DNA of 64,000 nt, taken from positions 61,123-125,122 of the forward strand of contig PUFA01000661.1 in NCBI GenBank assembly GCA_003508835.1. The letters are read 5' to 3'. The position numbers and the translations under genes were made by a program. The DNA is from Eonycteris spelaea (taxonomy: Eukaryota > Chordata > Mammalia > Chiroptera > Pteropodidae). Shown here piece after piece: positions 34,436 to 46,437 of this stretch. The notes under the pieces are model-generated. The model was not told the DNA's origin. It made no database searches and saw only the letters and a list, made by a program, of their open reading frames with translations. The stretch's first letter is position 1. Each line of letters opens with the position of its first letter.

Positions 34436-34870
34436 AAAGCTATGGGGAGGGGACAGAATGTGATGCCCTTGAGAAAGTAAGAATGCAGGCTAGGGAAGAT
34501 GGAAGATAAGATCAACAAGGCAAGGAGGGTCCTGATCTTGCAGGGATTTTCTGCATTATTATAAGGAGTGTGATCTTTTAACTGTGAGTGAAGTCAGTGA
34601 AGAGTTTTAAACACGTAGGTGACAAGCTCTGGTTTTAGAAGATTAGCCTGGCTGCTGCAAAGACTATGCACTATTGGAAGCCAAGAAAGGATGAAGGAAA
34701 AACAGTTGTTCTTGCAATGATCACTAAGAAATGATGGAGATCAATGGACAAATATAAGAAATAATCTGTAGGTGGATGTTACAAACATGGAGATAGATTA
34801 GATAAGAGCAATAAGGAAAAGAAAGGTGTGGAAAATGACTGCTAAATGTTAGGCCTGAAAAAATAGCTAG
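34436..34870 (-). mobile_element. L2 LINE, antisense (part 2, right of the provirus)
   Basis: The antisense L2 resumes: 'gatcttgcagggattttctgcatt', 'agtgaagtcagtgaagagttttaaacacgtaggtgacaagctctggtttt', 'aagattagcctggctgctgcaaagac', 'agccaagaaagga'. Its position in L2 directly follows the part at 28,085-28,433. Confidence 0.7.
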
Positions 34871-35320
34871 ATAATATAGCTAAAGCAGTTTCTAATCCTT
34901 CACAAGATTTGCTCCTCCTCCTTTGAATTTCTTTCTTACCAAGCCCTCTCGGTTCTCCTTTTACCTTTCTGACCATCTCTCCTCAGTTTCCATGAAGGGG
35001 CTCCTCTTTCTTTTCTTTTTCCTGAACTCTTTCTCCCTTAATCTTCTTATGCTACATCAGAGTCTGTAAATCCAAACCTCTGCAGTGTTCAGGCAGTGAA
35101 CACAAAAGAATGAAGCTCATGGATAGAGACTGTAGAAAACTGGATCATGGTCTCCCTACCTAGCGCTAGTAGATTTTTTGTCCACCGGAAGTGCCAATCC
35201 TGTGATATCAGATCCTCTCATTTTAAAGAGAAATCAGCATACCGATACTTACATGAAATCTTCCAAATTTTAAACATTGGTCACTAATTCAAATTTTGTT
35301 AAACTTTTGTTTTGGACCAA
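34871..35320. other. Unassigned DNA
   Basis: No supported feature. Confidence 0.5.
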
Positions 35321-35395
35321 CACACACACATACATGCACACACACATGTATGTGCACGCACACACACACACACACACATACACACATGCACCTGC
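35321..35395. repeat. Imperfect (CA)n microsatellite
   Basis: CA repeat with TA, TG and GC interruptions. Confidence 0.95.
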
Positions 35396-35489
35396 AGGCC
35401 ACAATTTTGCCTCCTTAGTGGATATTTTGCCAGGGTGGTGACTTTGTCTACTATCATGTGACTACCACCTATAAACTGATAACTCTCAA

Positions 35490-35830
35490 GTATGTCTCTC
35501 CACCCAAAACTTTTAAAACTTTCTTTTGACATACTCAACTTCCACTTAAATGTCCAGTTGGTGTCCCAAACTTGACAAAAACCGAACTTATTGTGTACTC
35601 CCTTTCTCAAACCTAACCTACTCAAATATCCCTTGTCTTAGTTAACATCATCAGTATCTACTCAGTTGCCCAAGATGATCCAGTATCATTCCAAACTCAT
35701 TCCTCTTCCTTTCCCACTGTCAAACCAAAACATCCTGACCTTGAACTCAGTACTTATCACATCTTCCAGTTGCCTCCATCCTTACTAATCACTGTCTTTG
35801 CTCAAACATTCATTATCTCTTTGAATAAGT
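35490..35830 (+). mobile_element. Ancient L2-like LINE fragment, sense
   Basis: 'caacttccacttaaatgtccagttggtgtcccaaacttgaca', 'aaccgaacttattgtgtactccc', 'ctactcagttgcccaagatgatcc' follow a recognisable ancient LINE text ('tggatgtcccacaggcacctcaaactcaac ... aaactgaactcatt ... acccagttgcccaagcc'). Confidence 0.55.
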
Positions 35831-35989
35831 CATTTAACATTTTCACAACTCAGTTTTCTCACTTGTAAAATGAGAGAATTGAACGAGGTGATTCCTAAGA
35901 TCTATCCCACTTGTCTAATTCTGTTTTATAAAGCAACCGCATAAGTCATAATAGTTGCCTAGAATTGTTTATGTGTTCTCTTTTTTTTT

Positions 35990-36965
35990 AAATTAAGTTT
36001 ACTGGGGAAACATTGGTTAATACGATTATATACTTTTCAGGTGTACATTATCATTTGACATCTGCATATTCTATTGCGTATTTACCATCCAAAGTCCAGT
36101 TTCCTTCAGCTACCATATATTTTATCCCCTTTACCCACTTCACCCTCCTTCTTTTCCCCACATTTTGACCCCTTTACCCTGTCTACCTCCCCCCTACTCC
36201 TCCATCCCACTAGTAAGCACTATGCTATAGTCCTCTGGTAACCACTAGTCTATAGTCCATATCCATGAGTCTATATGTTTGTCCTGCTCATTTGTTGCTT
36301 TTAGGTTTGTATCCCACGTGTAAGTTAAATCATTTGATTTTCAACCTTTTCCATATGGCTTGTTTCGCTTAGCATGATTATCTTGAGGTCCATCCATTTT
36401 GACACAAACGGCAGTATTTCATCTCTTCTTATGGCTGAGTCATATTCTGTTGTATATATATGTACCACCGCTTCTTTATCCAATCATCTATCATAAGAAA
36501 CTTTGGTTGCTTCCATGTCCTGGCCACCATGAATAATGCTACTATGAACATCAGTGTGCAAATATCTTCTCAGATATGGCTTTTTCAAGTCTTTGGGTTA
36601 AATACTCAGTAGAGGGATTGCTGGATCATATGGTAGATCAATTCTAAGTTTTCTAAAGAACCTTCATACTTTTTTCCATAGTGGCTGTACCAATGTGCTG
36701 TCCACAAACAGTATATGAATTTCCTTTTTCTCCGCATCCACTCCAACACTCTTTATTAGTGTCCTGTTATATTCTAACAGGTGTGAGATGGTATCTCATT
36801 GTGGTTTTAATTTACATTCCACTAATAGCTAGCAATATTGAGCATCTTTTCATATATTTGTTGGTCATTTGCATGTCCTCTGTGGAGAAGTATCTGTTCA
36901 GGTCCACTTCCCATTTTTTGATTGTGTTTAATTTTTTTTGCCTGCTTATTTTAATATCAAAGTTA
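35990..36965 (-). mobile_element. L1 3' end and ORF2 C-terminal region, antisense
   Basis: A T-run is followed by 'ttactggggaaacattggttaa', 'ttttcaggtgtacatt', 'accactagtctatagtccat', 'gcttagcatgattatcttgaggtccatccat', 'atcatctatcataagaaactttggttgcttccatgtcctgg', 'gggattgctggatcatatggtag' and 'gtgtgagatggtatctcattgtggtttt', the reversed L1 3' UTR and ORF2 end. It shares its type with the L1 at 59.8-63.5 kb. All frames are broken. Confidence 0.92.
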
Positions 36966-37955
36966 CTGTCACAAAGTTGACAGGGAAGACCTAGATAGAA
37001 ATAATCTATACAAAGTGAAACAAACAGTGGCTAAAACCAGACAGTTTTGTTATAGAAAAAAAAATGACTGAAAATAACTGCTTATTAGTAATATTGAAAA
37101 CGGGGAAAATTGAGAAAAACGGACGTGGTAAAATTTTTATTTATTAAAACTTAGTGGAAAAATCTAATGTTCCTGACAAAATTTGATCTGCAAATTTTGT
37201 GTAGAAAAAAATTAATCTTGTTAATTAACCACACACGCAAAAAAAAGTTCATAATGTCAGAATCTCTATAATTTGTCATGGAGAGAAAAAAATAATACAG
37301 AATTATAACAATGGTGTAAGGTTTACATGTAAAAGAATGAGAACTGATTCTAGTAAAAATAATTTTAGTTAATGGAAAAAATGAGAAACAGTTGAACTGT
37401 AGTATAAAATTGATTAAATTGGTATGATGACATTTTCTTCAGAAAAAAACCCTTTTTTATATTAAATATTCAAATAGAATTTTAAAGCTTTGAATGAAGT
37501 CAAGAGCCTGGTCATTTTTTATATGTATATTTACAAGTTATAAAGAGTTGGTCAACATGCAAAAGTTTTCTCATTTTGACCATCCAGAGTATATCACAGT
37601 TAAAACAAACAACTAGAGCCAAGACAACAAATCACTTGATGTGAGCTATCTTGTTTTTCTTGAGACATTCATGCAGTCCCAACCATGACCATGCTTCAGC
37701 TGACACTTTATATTGTTGTTTGTACTCATAAGAATAAAGAACCCCTTCAACACTCTTGTTTTCTTTCCACCTGTTTCTCATGGTTATGTAGGAAAAGTTA
37801 CATCTTACAAAGTAATTCTTATAGATAATGTAATTAAAAAAAAAGAAATCAATTTGACTCTGCTTTACATCAAATATAGTTGTTTTCTGTGAAGGGTTTT
37901 TTGCCCAACAGTTAAAACTATAATTATATAAGTGCCATCCTACAATAGGGATGCT
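36966..37955. other. AT-rich unassigned block between two L1 parts
   Basis: About 1 kb with no recognisable feature lies between an L1 3' end and an L1 5' UTR in the same orientation. Either the L1 lost its middle and gained this DNA, or the two L1 parts are independent. Confidence 0.5.
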
Positions 37956-37959
37956 TTTT

Positions 37960-38900
37960 CTCCAGAAAGAAGATTTACTATATAAAAGTCTCTCTCTTTA
38001 GCCTGCTACAAAGAAGATGCTCTTTTTTTTTTTTTTTTTTTTTTTTTGGTTTCCATCAGGTGGTGTCTAAGCCTCTTTGATCCTTGCTTTATATAAAGCA
38101 TAAATAATATTGTTTTTATTTTCTTTTAAATATTTAATCACACTCACTACCCTCAGTTTCAGTTCCTGTCTGTGTCAGCGACAGTCTGGGCAGTGTTTGC
38201 TCAAATTTCTGCGAGGCTCTGCAATGATTTGTCTTGGAGGGTGTGGGTGGAGGGGCCCTTTGAGATGGGGGTTGGGGCTATGGCTCATCCTCGGTTTTGC
38301 AAAGTCTGACAGCCAAAATCAACTGTTGTTCCTCGGTGGTCTCACCCTGATTCTTTGCTTTCTACCCTAATGACTGTGACCTGCAGCTGGCTGGCCACAG
38401 CTCACAGCTTTCCAAGGCAGAGTTGTTCAGTGAACTCACTGCAGGAACTCATGCTCCTTCTACCTTCTCTCTCCTACAGGGAGCACGAGAGTCTGCCAGA
38501 GGTAGCTTCAGTTTCAGCAGTGTTTGCTCAAGTTCCCCAGGAGGTCCATGGTGATCAATCTCAGAAGATATGAGGGGAGGGTCCCTGTGGGTTGAGGGTT
38601 GTGGGCTGTGGCTCAGCCTCAGTTTTGCAACCAGGGCAGTAAAAATCAGCTGTTGATTCTCGCAGTTCCACCCCACTTCTCCGCTTTCTGTCCTCATAAA
38701 TGGGCCCTTTGGTTGGCTGCGTATAAGCCACTACACTTCCAGGTAGTTTTGTTCAGGAGATTCAATGTGCCTTTACCCCTCACCCTCCGAAGAGGTGTTT
38801 TTAAATTATTTGATTCTATGATATGAGTCAAATCTCTGAGCAGCATCCTCTGTGCCTTACCAAATCTCAGGGTCTTTGCTTCTTAATATATACATCAGTT
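37960..38900 (-). mobile_element. L1 5' UTR, antisense
   Basis: It matches the 5' UTR of the L1 at 62,800-63,470 in order: 'gaagatttactatataaaagtctctct', a T-run (38,022-38,047), 'ggtgtctaagcctctttgatccttgctttatata', 'cagtctgggcagtgtttgct', 'ggggttggggctatggctcatcctcggttttgcaa', 'ttctccgctttctgtcct'. Part of the unit appears twice (about 38,180-38,350 and 38,510-38,700), i.e. tandem 5' UTR monomers. Confidence 0.75.
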
Positions 38901-38997
38901 TTTTTTTCCTTTGGAGGTGTGTGCTTAGTTATGTTACTATGACCTCTAGTCAAGTCTCTTTAACAGACTCAGTTCACTTAAAGTCTAAATTAGATCA

Positions 38998-39405
38998 CTG
39001 TGATGGCTGAATTATGGCCCCTTCCAGATTTCATATGTTGAAGTCCTAATTCTCAGGACCTGAGAATGTGACCGTTTCTGGAACTAGGGCCTTGAATAAG
39101 GAAATTAGGTAAAATGAGTTCATATAGAAAGGCTCTAATCCAATGACTAGTGTTCTTATAAGAGGAGGAGATTAGGACACAGATGTGCATCGACCGAGGG
39201 GAAACCATGTGAGGACACAAGAAGGTCTCCATATGCAAGCCAAAGACAGAGGCCTCAAAGAAATTAAATCTGCTGGTATCTTGATCTTGGATGTCTAGCT
39301 TCCAGAGCTAAGGGAAAATGTATGTCTGTTGCAAGCCACCCAGTCGGTGGTATTTTGTTATGGCAGCCCTGAAAACCAATATGATAACCACTCCTGTGGG
39401 GAAAA
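38998..39405 (+). mobile_element. MaLR (MST/MLT1-type) solo LTR
   Basis: It starts 'tgatggctgaattatggcccctt' and 'catatgttgaagtcctaattctcaggacctgagaatgtgacc', with 'ctaatccaatgactagtgttcttataa', 'ggacacaga', 'catgtgaggaca', 'ttgatcttggatgtctagcttccaga', and ends 'aagccacccagtcggtggtattttgttatggcagccctga'. It is near complete, with no internal region. Confidence 0.88.
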
Positions 39406-39750
39406 AAAAATATGTGTTTTGTTATTCAAGTAGAATGACTTAGACACGATTACTTCTACCCTAAAGTAATAAAAGACAGTGATAAAGAGTACTATAGAGT
39501 GCCTGAACTGTGTCTTGTGAAACAAAACTAGTTAATAAACACCTGTCAGCTGTGCGTCCATCTGACAGCAAGGGGCAAGAGAGGAAGGGAGCACCTGCCT
39601 TCAGACAAGCAGCTTCCCGGCTTGTCCTGAGCCTGACAGTGAGGACAACAGCTTGGGACCAGGACGCAACAGCCACACAAGGCTTGGAGAGACCACAATA
39701 AAGTCATGAAAGAATATTCTGCACCATGCCCAGAAGCATCATTTCCTCCC
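39406..39750. other. Unassigned DNA
   Basis: Frames at 39461-39782 (-) and 39510-39701 (+) overlap each other. No recognised domain. Confidence 0.45.
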
Positions 39751-39751
39751 A

Positions 39752-40061
39752 TCACTGCTCTTTTGTGAAAAATTCTTCCCAATACATGTGTCTATCCCAA
39801 AATATAGTGTTGGATGCTTTTTCTACTAGAAAAGTAGTAGGAATTTGTTTTCTAGCATCTCTGTTGGATAAACTTCTGTGGTTGCAAAGGCATTGAGAAG
39901 AATGCATCTTTCCCACACCATTGTCCCTCAAAATGTCATCTGATCCACAAATATCAAGGAACTCACCACCCAGGTAAACAGGTGCTGGAATGCGATTTAA
40001 CACTCTGCTTCTTCTCTGTGGTCTCCCTGTGAAATCAGGTGACCTCTCAGTTAAAGCATCT
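39752..40061 (-). other. Candidate coding exon (unrecognised product)
   Basis: A minus-strand frame stays open for about 102 codons from an acceptor-like 'ggcttctcacag' (AG at 40,062-40,063) to a stop at 39,752-39,754. The full frame extends to an ATG at 40,096. Composition is protein-like: an Arg-rich start, a Pro-Val-Tyr-Leu-Gly-Gly stretch, then mixed polar residues and a Trp- and Phe-rich acidic end. A second acceptor-like AG occurs near 40,034. No AATAAA was found shortly downstream. I do not recognise the family. It could be a chance frame, a retrocopy piece or a terminal exon of a testis-type gene near SPATA31. Confidence 0.25.
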
Positions 40062-40096
40062 CTGTGAGAAGCCCCGAAAGCCTTGGCTATTATCAA

Positions 40097-41050
40097 TTAT
40101 GCAACACTCTCTCCTGCTGGTTTCTATGAGGTACCTAGAACCATAATATCCACACAGTACTATTCCAACAAACTTAATTTCAATGATTTGGCTGTTAATT
40201 CTCTATTTATTTCTGTTCCTAAGTTCATGGGGGCTTCTTACCATTTCATGAAAGACACCTTTAAGAAAGTAAGGTGACCCTCAGATCTAGCATGCTAAAT
40301 TTTAATCTAGTCAGTCCTTAAGGCTGATGTTTTCCAACAAATGAAACGTGTTGCTGTGAAACAATAGAGGTTTGATATAAAAATAAGCATACAAATTAAA
40401 AAAATAAAAACAAAAAAGTAAAAAAGTATATTTACAGTTTAATTCTTAACATATTTTCTTGTGTATATGAGATGAAAATTGGCAAATATTTAAGTACCAA
40501 TATTTAAAAAACAACAGAGCTTAAATCCCTAGATTTGCAGATTTTATAAAATAAGAAAATAAGATTTTTGAAATTTATTTCATGAAATGCACTTTTATAA
40601 AATTTGTAAATCTAGACAACAAATGACTTGCTCAAGTAACACACCTAGTAGGTGGAGTCCCGGGCCCACATTTCAACAAATTAACTTTATTGACACTGTC
40701 AGTTGGTGTCAAAAATGCTACTAGGATAAAGTTGAGGTGGCAGTAGAAGGGCAGTGATCTTCCTCCTGAAGTTTAAGAGTGATACCTGACCTGAGGATGG
40801 TTGAGTTGAGTGGTCGTTGGATACAAATGGTAGAGACTGTGAAACCCCAGGAAGCAGATGGTTCATTGCCAGCTTATAGACCAAGAAGGAGGAAGAACTG
40901 CACGTGTTACTACTACAGTGAATGAGGGTGAGAAATTCTAAAATCAGCTGCATTTCCAGATCCAGGGGCGAGCTAAGAGACACACAGCCTAGTACCAGAG
41001 AGCTATTTCATCCATATTTCCTCCAATAGATGTTATCAACTTCTAAAAAG
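40097..41050. other. Unassigned DNA with a short reversed MIR core
   Basis: Positions about 40,620-40,680 ('atgacttgctcaagtaacacacctagtaggtggagtcccgggcccaca') look like a reversed MIR core. The rest is AT-rich. A minus frame at 40699-40983 has no recognised domain. Confidence 0.45.
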
Positions 41051-44000
41051 CTCATCTATTGTGCCTGGCATGCATTATTTTACAGCTTTTTGGAAGTTCT
41101 GTCAGCACCACTTGCATGTCTGTGAGAGGATGTGTCTGTGTGTCCCTGGGAAGGTGCCGCGTGGTCACTACAGTTCGTGGGCACCAGGCAGGAGCAGGCT
41201 GAGGGGCGCTGGCAGACCTGAGTAGGGAAGACCACTTCGGCCCCTTTAGAAATGCAACAATCCAAGTGGCCAAGGACACAATCATAAACACTGATCTTGC
41301 TTCAGGAATAACCATGAATCTACCCATAAGAGAGGCCACATCTATGGAGCTCCTCGGTCATTCCAGACCTGGGATGTGCCCTTGGCAAGAGCACCTCAGA
41401 CAGTGCAGCTGTACATATCTGGGACTTCCCTAAATGTATTCCAGTGAACATTTGTTATAAAGTGTATGAAACTGAACATAATATTGTAATCTTTCAAGGG
41501 GAGTCACTCGTAAAGTAAACACTGCAACCAATGACCCTGGAAAAGGTCTGTACCCCTGGAATATTAAGAGGTCATCCATCACATGATAGCTTCTCTCCAC
41601 ATTGTGTTCTACAGTGCCCGGTTTATTGCAATCAGTGTGAGACCTGTTTTCAGTAAAACCTATTTTAGATCCAAGTTTAGTATATCCAAAATATCACGTA
41701 GAGAGGCTTTTATCTTAAGACTAAAACCACTGTTTTCAGCAAAAAACGTTTGTTGTAAATTTTCTGAAAACAAAGGGGATGTCTTCGTGATTTTCTCTAA
41801 TATTTTTTGGGCATGTTCTCTTTTACTTTTGGTAATAAATGCTTCTTATATGCTTCAAAACTGTAGTCTGGGCAAACAAGTCGACTAGTCTCAATGATGA
41901 GGGGTCAATGTGCCTCCTGCCCAGGCAGTGGTGTGGCTGGTCCAGCCTTTTCCTGCCTGATCATCACTCTCCACACCAGGGCCTCAAAGGACCGCAGAGG
42001 AGCTTGAAAAGTCACGAATGGGCTAGAAGAAGAGCCTTGAAAAACTCTGGGTGCCAAATTATTATTGTTTAATTTCTGTTTTCACTCACAAGCACTTTAA
42101 GAGAAAGCAAAGTAAAACACATCAGAGATCTATTTTCTCTGAAATTTTACATCCATTTTGTCTGGGCATATACAAATGGTGAACAATTGATAAGATTTGT
42201 AATCGGTGAATCTTGTTAGAAGTAAAATACAAGTGACTTTTGAGTCTGGAGGTACTGATATCTTTTCAACGTGATCCCCTTGATTTCTAATTCTGGGATA
42301 AAAGTGCAAGTAATTCCAAGACTATTAGACACAATCATCTAAGAAGACAGACATATGACAGGTGAATGTTCAGTGATTGATAGGAATGTTGCTTTAGTGC
42401 ACACTGTTGAATACAAGTTTGCAGTTTATTGAACTATTAATTACTACAGAATAACAACATGTTCAATGTTATAGCAAAAACTACTTATTATGGGCATTTT
42501 CCATGTTTCCAGGCTGTCTTGGCAACCCTGAACAACTTTAATTCAAAAGACTAAGAGTAATCATTTCTTTTAGCTCCATGAAAACAGTCAACTTGAAAAA
42601 GATATTTTCCTGTATAAACTTTTCCCTAAGTGACCCCATTTTTTTCTGATCTGTACTTGCCAGAAGTCGCACTATACATTGTGATCCAATGGAATATTAG
42701 ATGATATCATGAGTGTATTTTATTGTTTTATGATTCATGAGGGAGTAGAGTAGAACAATAGATAGTTATACATTTTTTAAATTATGGAGAATAGAAAAAG
42801 TGAATATCGTGTTGAAATAAATAGGTCAGAACCGTCCTCGTGTCAGCCCTGCTCCTCTTAGAAAAAGGACTGTCATCGCTATGGAGGAGTTGAGAGACTT
42901 AACCAATGATACACGTTTGACAGATGTCGTTAAAGAGATTTACTAAGGCAAGGACAACAGGGTGGTCATGAGCGGTGCGAAATGAGTGGTCTTATGAAAG
43001 TGCACGTGTTGGAAAGTCCTGGATATATAAGAAGTGAGGCCTTTCATTATTATCACGATACAAATGTTGGTTAAATGTACACTGTCTTCAGTTCATAAAT
43101 TAAAATGGCCCTTTCTCAGTAGCTGTTAGGCTGTATGTATCTCAAGCATAGACTTAGAGATATATTTTGTAATATTTCAAAATCATTTTAAACAATGTGT
43201 CCTTCTTTTCCTCTTCAATGAATACGAAAAAGATCCAGACTGTCTCCTGACTCTCTTAGAAAATGTGCATTTCATAGAATTATACAAAAATAACCGTCTT
43301 GAAGAATGTTAGCTGAACACTAGGCCAGTGTTATGTCATAGAAATGTGTAATATCATCATCATTAGGGATTACTACAGTTTAAGAAAAAACAATAGTATT
43401 AAGAATATGATTTTGTCAGATGATGTAACAGGAATATTGCTAGGAATTTGAGTTATTTGTGAAAAATCCTGACATTTGTTACTTGTTAACAAATGCAACA
43501 AACTCCACAACATGTTGCAAACTCTATGTGCAAAATGTTGTGCTAGTTACCAAGCCTTCTGGGAGGAGAGTAAACATTCAGATGCCTCTTTCCTGGATTA
43601 TTCATTCCTAGAATCCATTTGTTGCACATCGATATTATGTTTCCAAAGTAAACAAATAAGCCACTTCAAGTTCAGGTCTAGTCCCAAACAACAACAACAA
43701 CAAAAAAACATGTGATAGTCATACAATTTGACTATGCGATCACTAAAACTGGATAAGTAAGAAATTTTCTGTCATTGGAGGATGCCATGCTTTAGTCATG
43801 TTTAAAATTTACAATTCTCAAGCTACTGAAAACCTGCGGAATAATTAATTCTGCAAATCTCCATGTGAAATTTGCATTTTTCTTGTTGTTGTTGTTGAAG
43901 CAACGACATTATAAAAGAACAAAAATTCCCAAGCATTTCCCCAAGTAGAGAACACCATTTAGTATGATGCTGACCTGATAATGTCAGAGTGTCTCGAGGA

Positions 44001-44079
44001 TCTCAAGGGGGCACAAGTGATACCTCTCTTTGCTGCCAGTTGTCTGAGTTGCACCTTCACAGAGAAGGAATTGTCAGTG
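41051..44079. other. Long unassigned interval
   Basis: About 3 kb with no supported gene or nameable repeat. Frames at 41052-41339 (-), 41583-41888 (+) and 43476-43715 (+) show no recognised domain. Small CAA runs lie near 43,690 and 43,885. Confidence 0.5.
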
Positions 44080-44445
44080 GGTGGTGCTCAGGTGGTTTCC
44101 GTGAGGCCACGTGGCTGCCTGTGTGTCTTTCTGGGTGAAGTCGGTGTGGGAGGTCTCTGTGCGATGTCTCTGTGAAATCTTTGTGGGAGTCTTATTATCA
44201 GGTCTCTGTGGAAGGTCTGTGAGAGGTGTCTGTTGGGAGGTAACCTTGTGAGGTCTCTGTGTTGTTTCTCTGTGTGTCTCTGTGACATGTCTGTTGTGAG
44301 GCCTCTCTGTGAGACCTCGGTGTGAAGAGTTCTCTTTTGGGAGGTGTCTGGGAGGGAGGTCCTGTGAGAGAGGTCTCCGTTAGGTGTCTCTGTGTGTGTG
44401 TGTGTTCTCTGTGTGAGAGGTCCCGTGTGGGTCTCTCTGTAGCTG
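44080..44445. repeat. Degenerate minisatellite-like tandem array
   Basis: Irregular repeats of a roughly 14-25-base motif built on GGTCTCTGTGTGAGA. The variants include GTGTCTGTTGGGAGG, GGCCTCTCTGTGAGA and GGTCCTGTGAGAGAGG. It produces repetitive frames such as 44088-44288 (-), which are not genes. Confidence 0.75.
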
Positions 44446-46437
44446 GCCTTACTGTGCCTTATGAAGAATGAGCAGCAACGAATGAGCAGCGGGACTCACC
44501 CCTTCCTGCTGCTTCCTTCAGCATCCCAGTCACTCCGATACTTCTTCTGACAGGAGCATGGGGTACATGTCCAGCCTCCTCCGCCCCCCTCTCAGAATTC
44601 ACCATTCGGTGCCTGGATGACCCATGAGCACAGCCAGGCTCAAGGTCCCAGCTGTGTGACACTCTCTCCCAAGCACTCCAGGTCCTGCGGCACTTCCTGT
44701 CCTGGGTCCCACCCTACCACAGGTCCAGGCTGCACTGCTGTGCCCAGCCTGGTGGCTGCTCAGGATTGGGTCCCAGAGGCAGGACCTAGCTCCAGGAAGA
44801 TCCCATGGCATGAGAAGGCCTACACCCCTGTACCCCTCAACCCTGGTCCTGGGCCCACACGTTGGGGTCCTTACAGGTGTGGGAGCAGAATCATTCCTGC
44901 TGTCATCAGAACAGGGTTGTCTAGAACAGGAATCTCCACCACAGCACGGACACCCCTGAGCTGAGACCCCTGTGTGTGAGTGTGGCACAAAGCGCAGAAT
45001 CACTCTAGAGAGATTGCTTTTGTTCCTCCTTTTTTGTGTGTGGTTTGGGGCAGAGAGGAGGCAAGCTGCACTAGGAGCAGACCACGCAGGGAGCATCCTG
45101 GACTGCAGCACCCATTCTGGACAGGTCACTTCTGCCCTCCCTATAACAAATCCTGTGTAGTGTCTTTGTCTCCTGCAGGGCTCTGGGATACGCAAGGCTA
45201 GAATCACATGAGAATTACTATGTGATGGCGGGGCCAGTCTCTCATCCTTTAAGTCCCCAGCTCTCCCATAAAGCACACCTTGGGCCATGTGTTTATGTAA
45301 AGGTCACCAGACTGGGAGTGACACCGAGTTCTCTAGTCCTGGCTTTTCCACCTGTTGTTAAGTCATCTTTTCTAGAATTGAGAAGCAAGGAAGTGCAAGC
45401 TTATAAACTGTATTTGGAGACAATTAACTGTCCCTGACTTGGACAGGGGTTGGGGCCTTTTCCCTTCTCCTCCCACACCTGTAGATGATGGTGGGACATC
45501 AGGGCTTCTCGTCACTGCATATTTATGGACACTCTGTTTCACTTGCCTCCTTCCTTGGATCCAACCTTTTTTGATTCTTCACTCACATCCCCCCAAGTTT
45601 CACAGTATCTGTCTGTGAGATAGTTACCAACACCATCACACCCTTTCCATTCATCCAGAATTCCTCCCCTGGGGTTAATAGAGGGAGAGGCAGGTACCTG
45701 ACCATGGCCATTCATTCGTGGCAGGGTGAACACGGCCCTCAATCATCATCCTCCCTGAGACTCACACCTACCCACATACAGAGCAGGAAGTGCCATCTGT
45801 CTGGTCTCCAATTGTGGGAAAGGCGGAGGTGGGGGAGGTGAGCTGTACATTTTATTCAGGCTAAGCTGAGAGGGGTTCAGAAGGTCATCCCCATGGCCTT
45901 CATTAGGGTGAGAAGGGACCTTAAGGAGCCTTTACGGCCCAAAAAATCCAGGGGCAAGATTTCTCTTGCTTCTGAACTCAGGGCCCAGCAGCTCCCCACC
46001 CCACACTTCCTGACAATTCTTGGAGCCTGAGTGGCAATGTCCAACCCTGCAGTCCCCTGTAAACCTTGCCTACAGCTGCACGATTTTCAAAGCTGAGTGG
46101 AAGCAGGAGAAAGATGGGTTGAACCAGATTTTCGGGTGGAGTCTTTATGGGTTTCCTCGTCTTGTTTTAGAGTAATTTTTTGTTTGAGTACTGAAAGCAT
46201 TGTGAAACTATCAGGGGCAATGAAGGGACTTGGGATTAGGAGGAAGTTGCAATGCATCGGTCAGCCTCCTTCCAAGCCCCTTCCCACTCGAGGCCAAAGC
46301 ACACACCTAGCAAGCACAAGCAGAAGTCACTACACCATCTTTATGAGAAAAAAAACATATATTGGGGAACAGTAAATATTTAATATGAAAATGTGAAAAA
46401 ATATTCCTACGAATTTTTTTCTTTTTACACATAATGC
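44446..46437. other. GC-richer unassigned DNA downstream of the SPATA31 pseudogene
   Basis: GC content rises at 44.5-45.3 kb. A 229-codon minus frame (44599-45288) and plus frames oppose each other; composition explains them and none shows a recognised domain. On the minus strand an AATAAA at 45,851-45,856 could be an old poly(A) site for the SPATA31 transcript, about 0.6 kb past its stop. Confidence 0.45.

Noticed and set aside
44599..45288. 229-codon minus-strand frame
   Set aside because: It lies in GC-rich DNA with competing plus-strand frames and low-complexity Arg/Ser/Pro composition. No domain or splice support.
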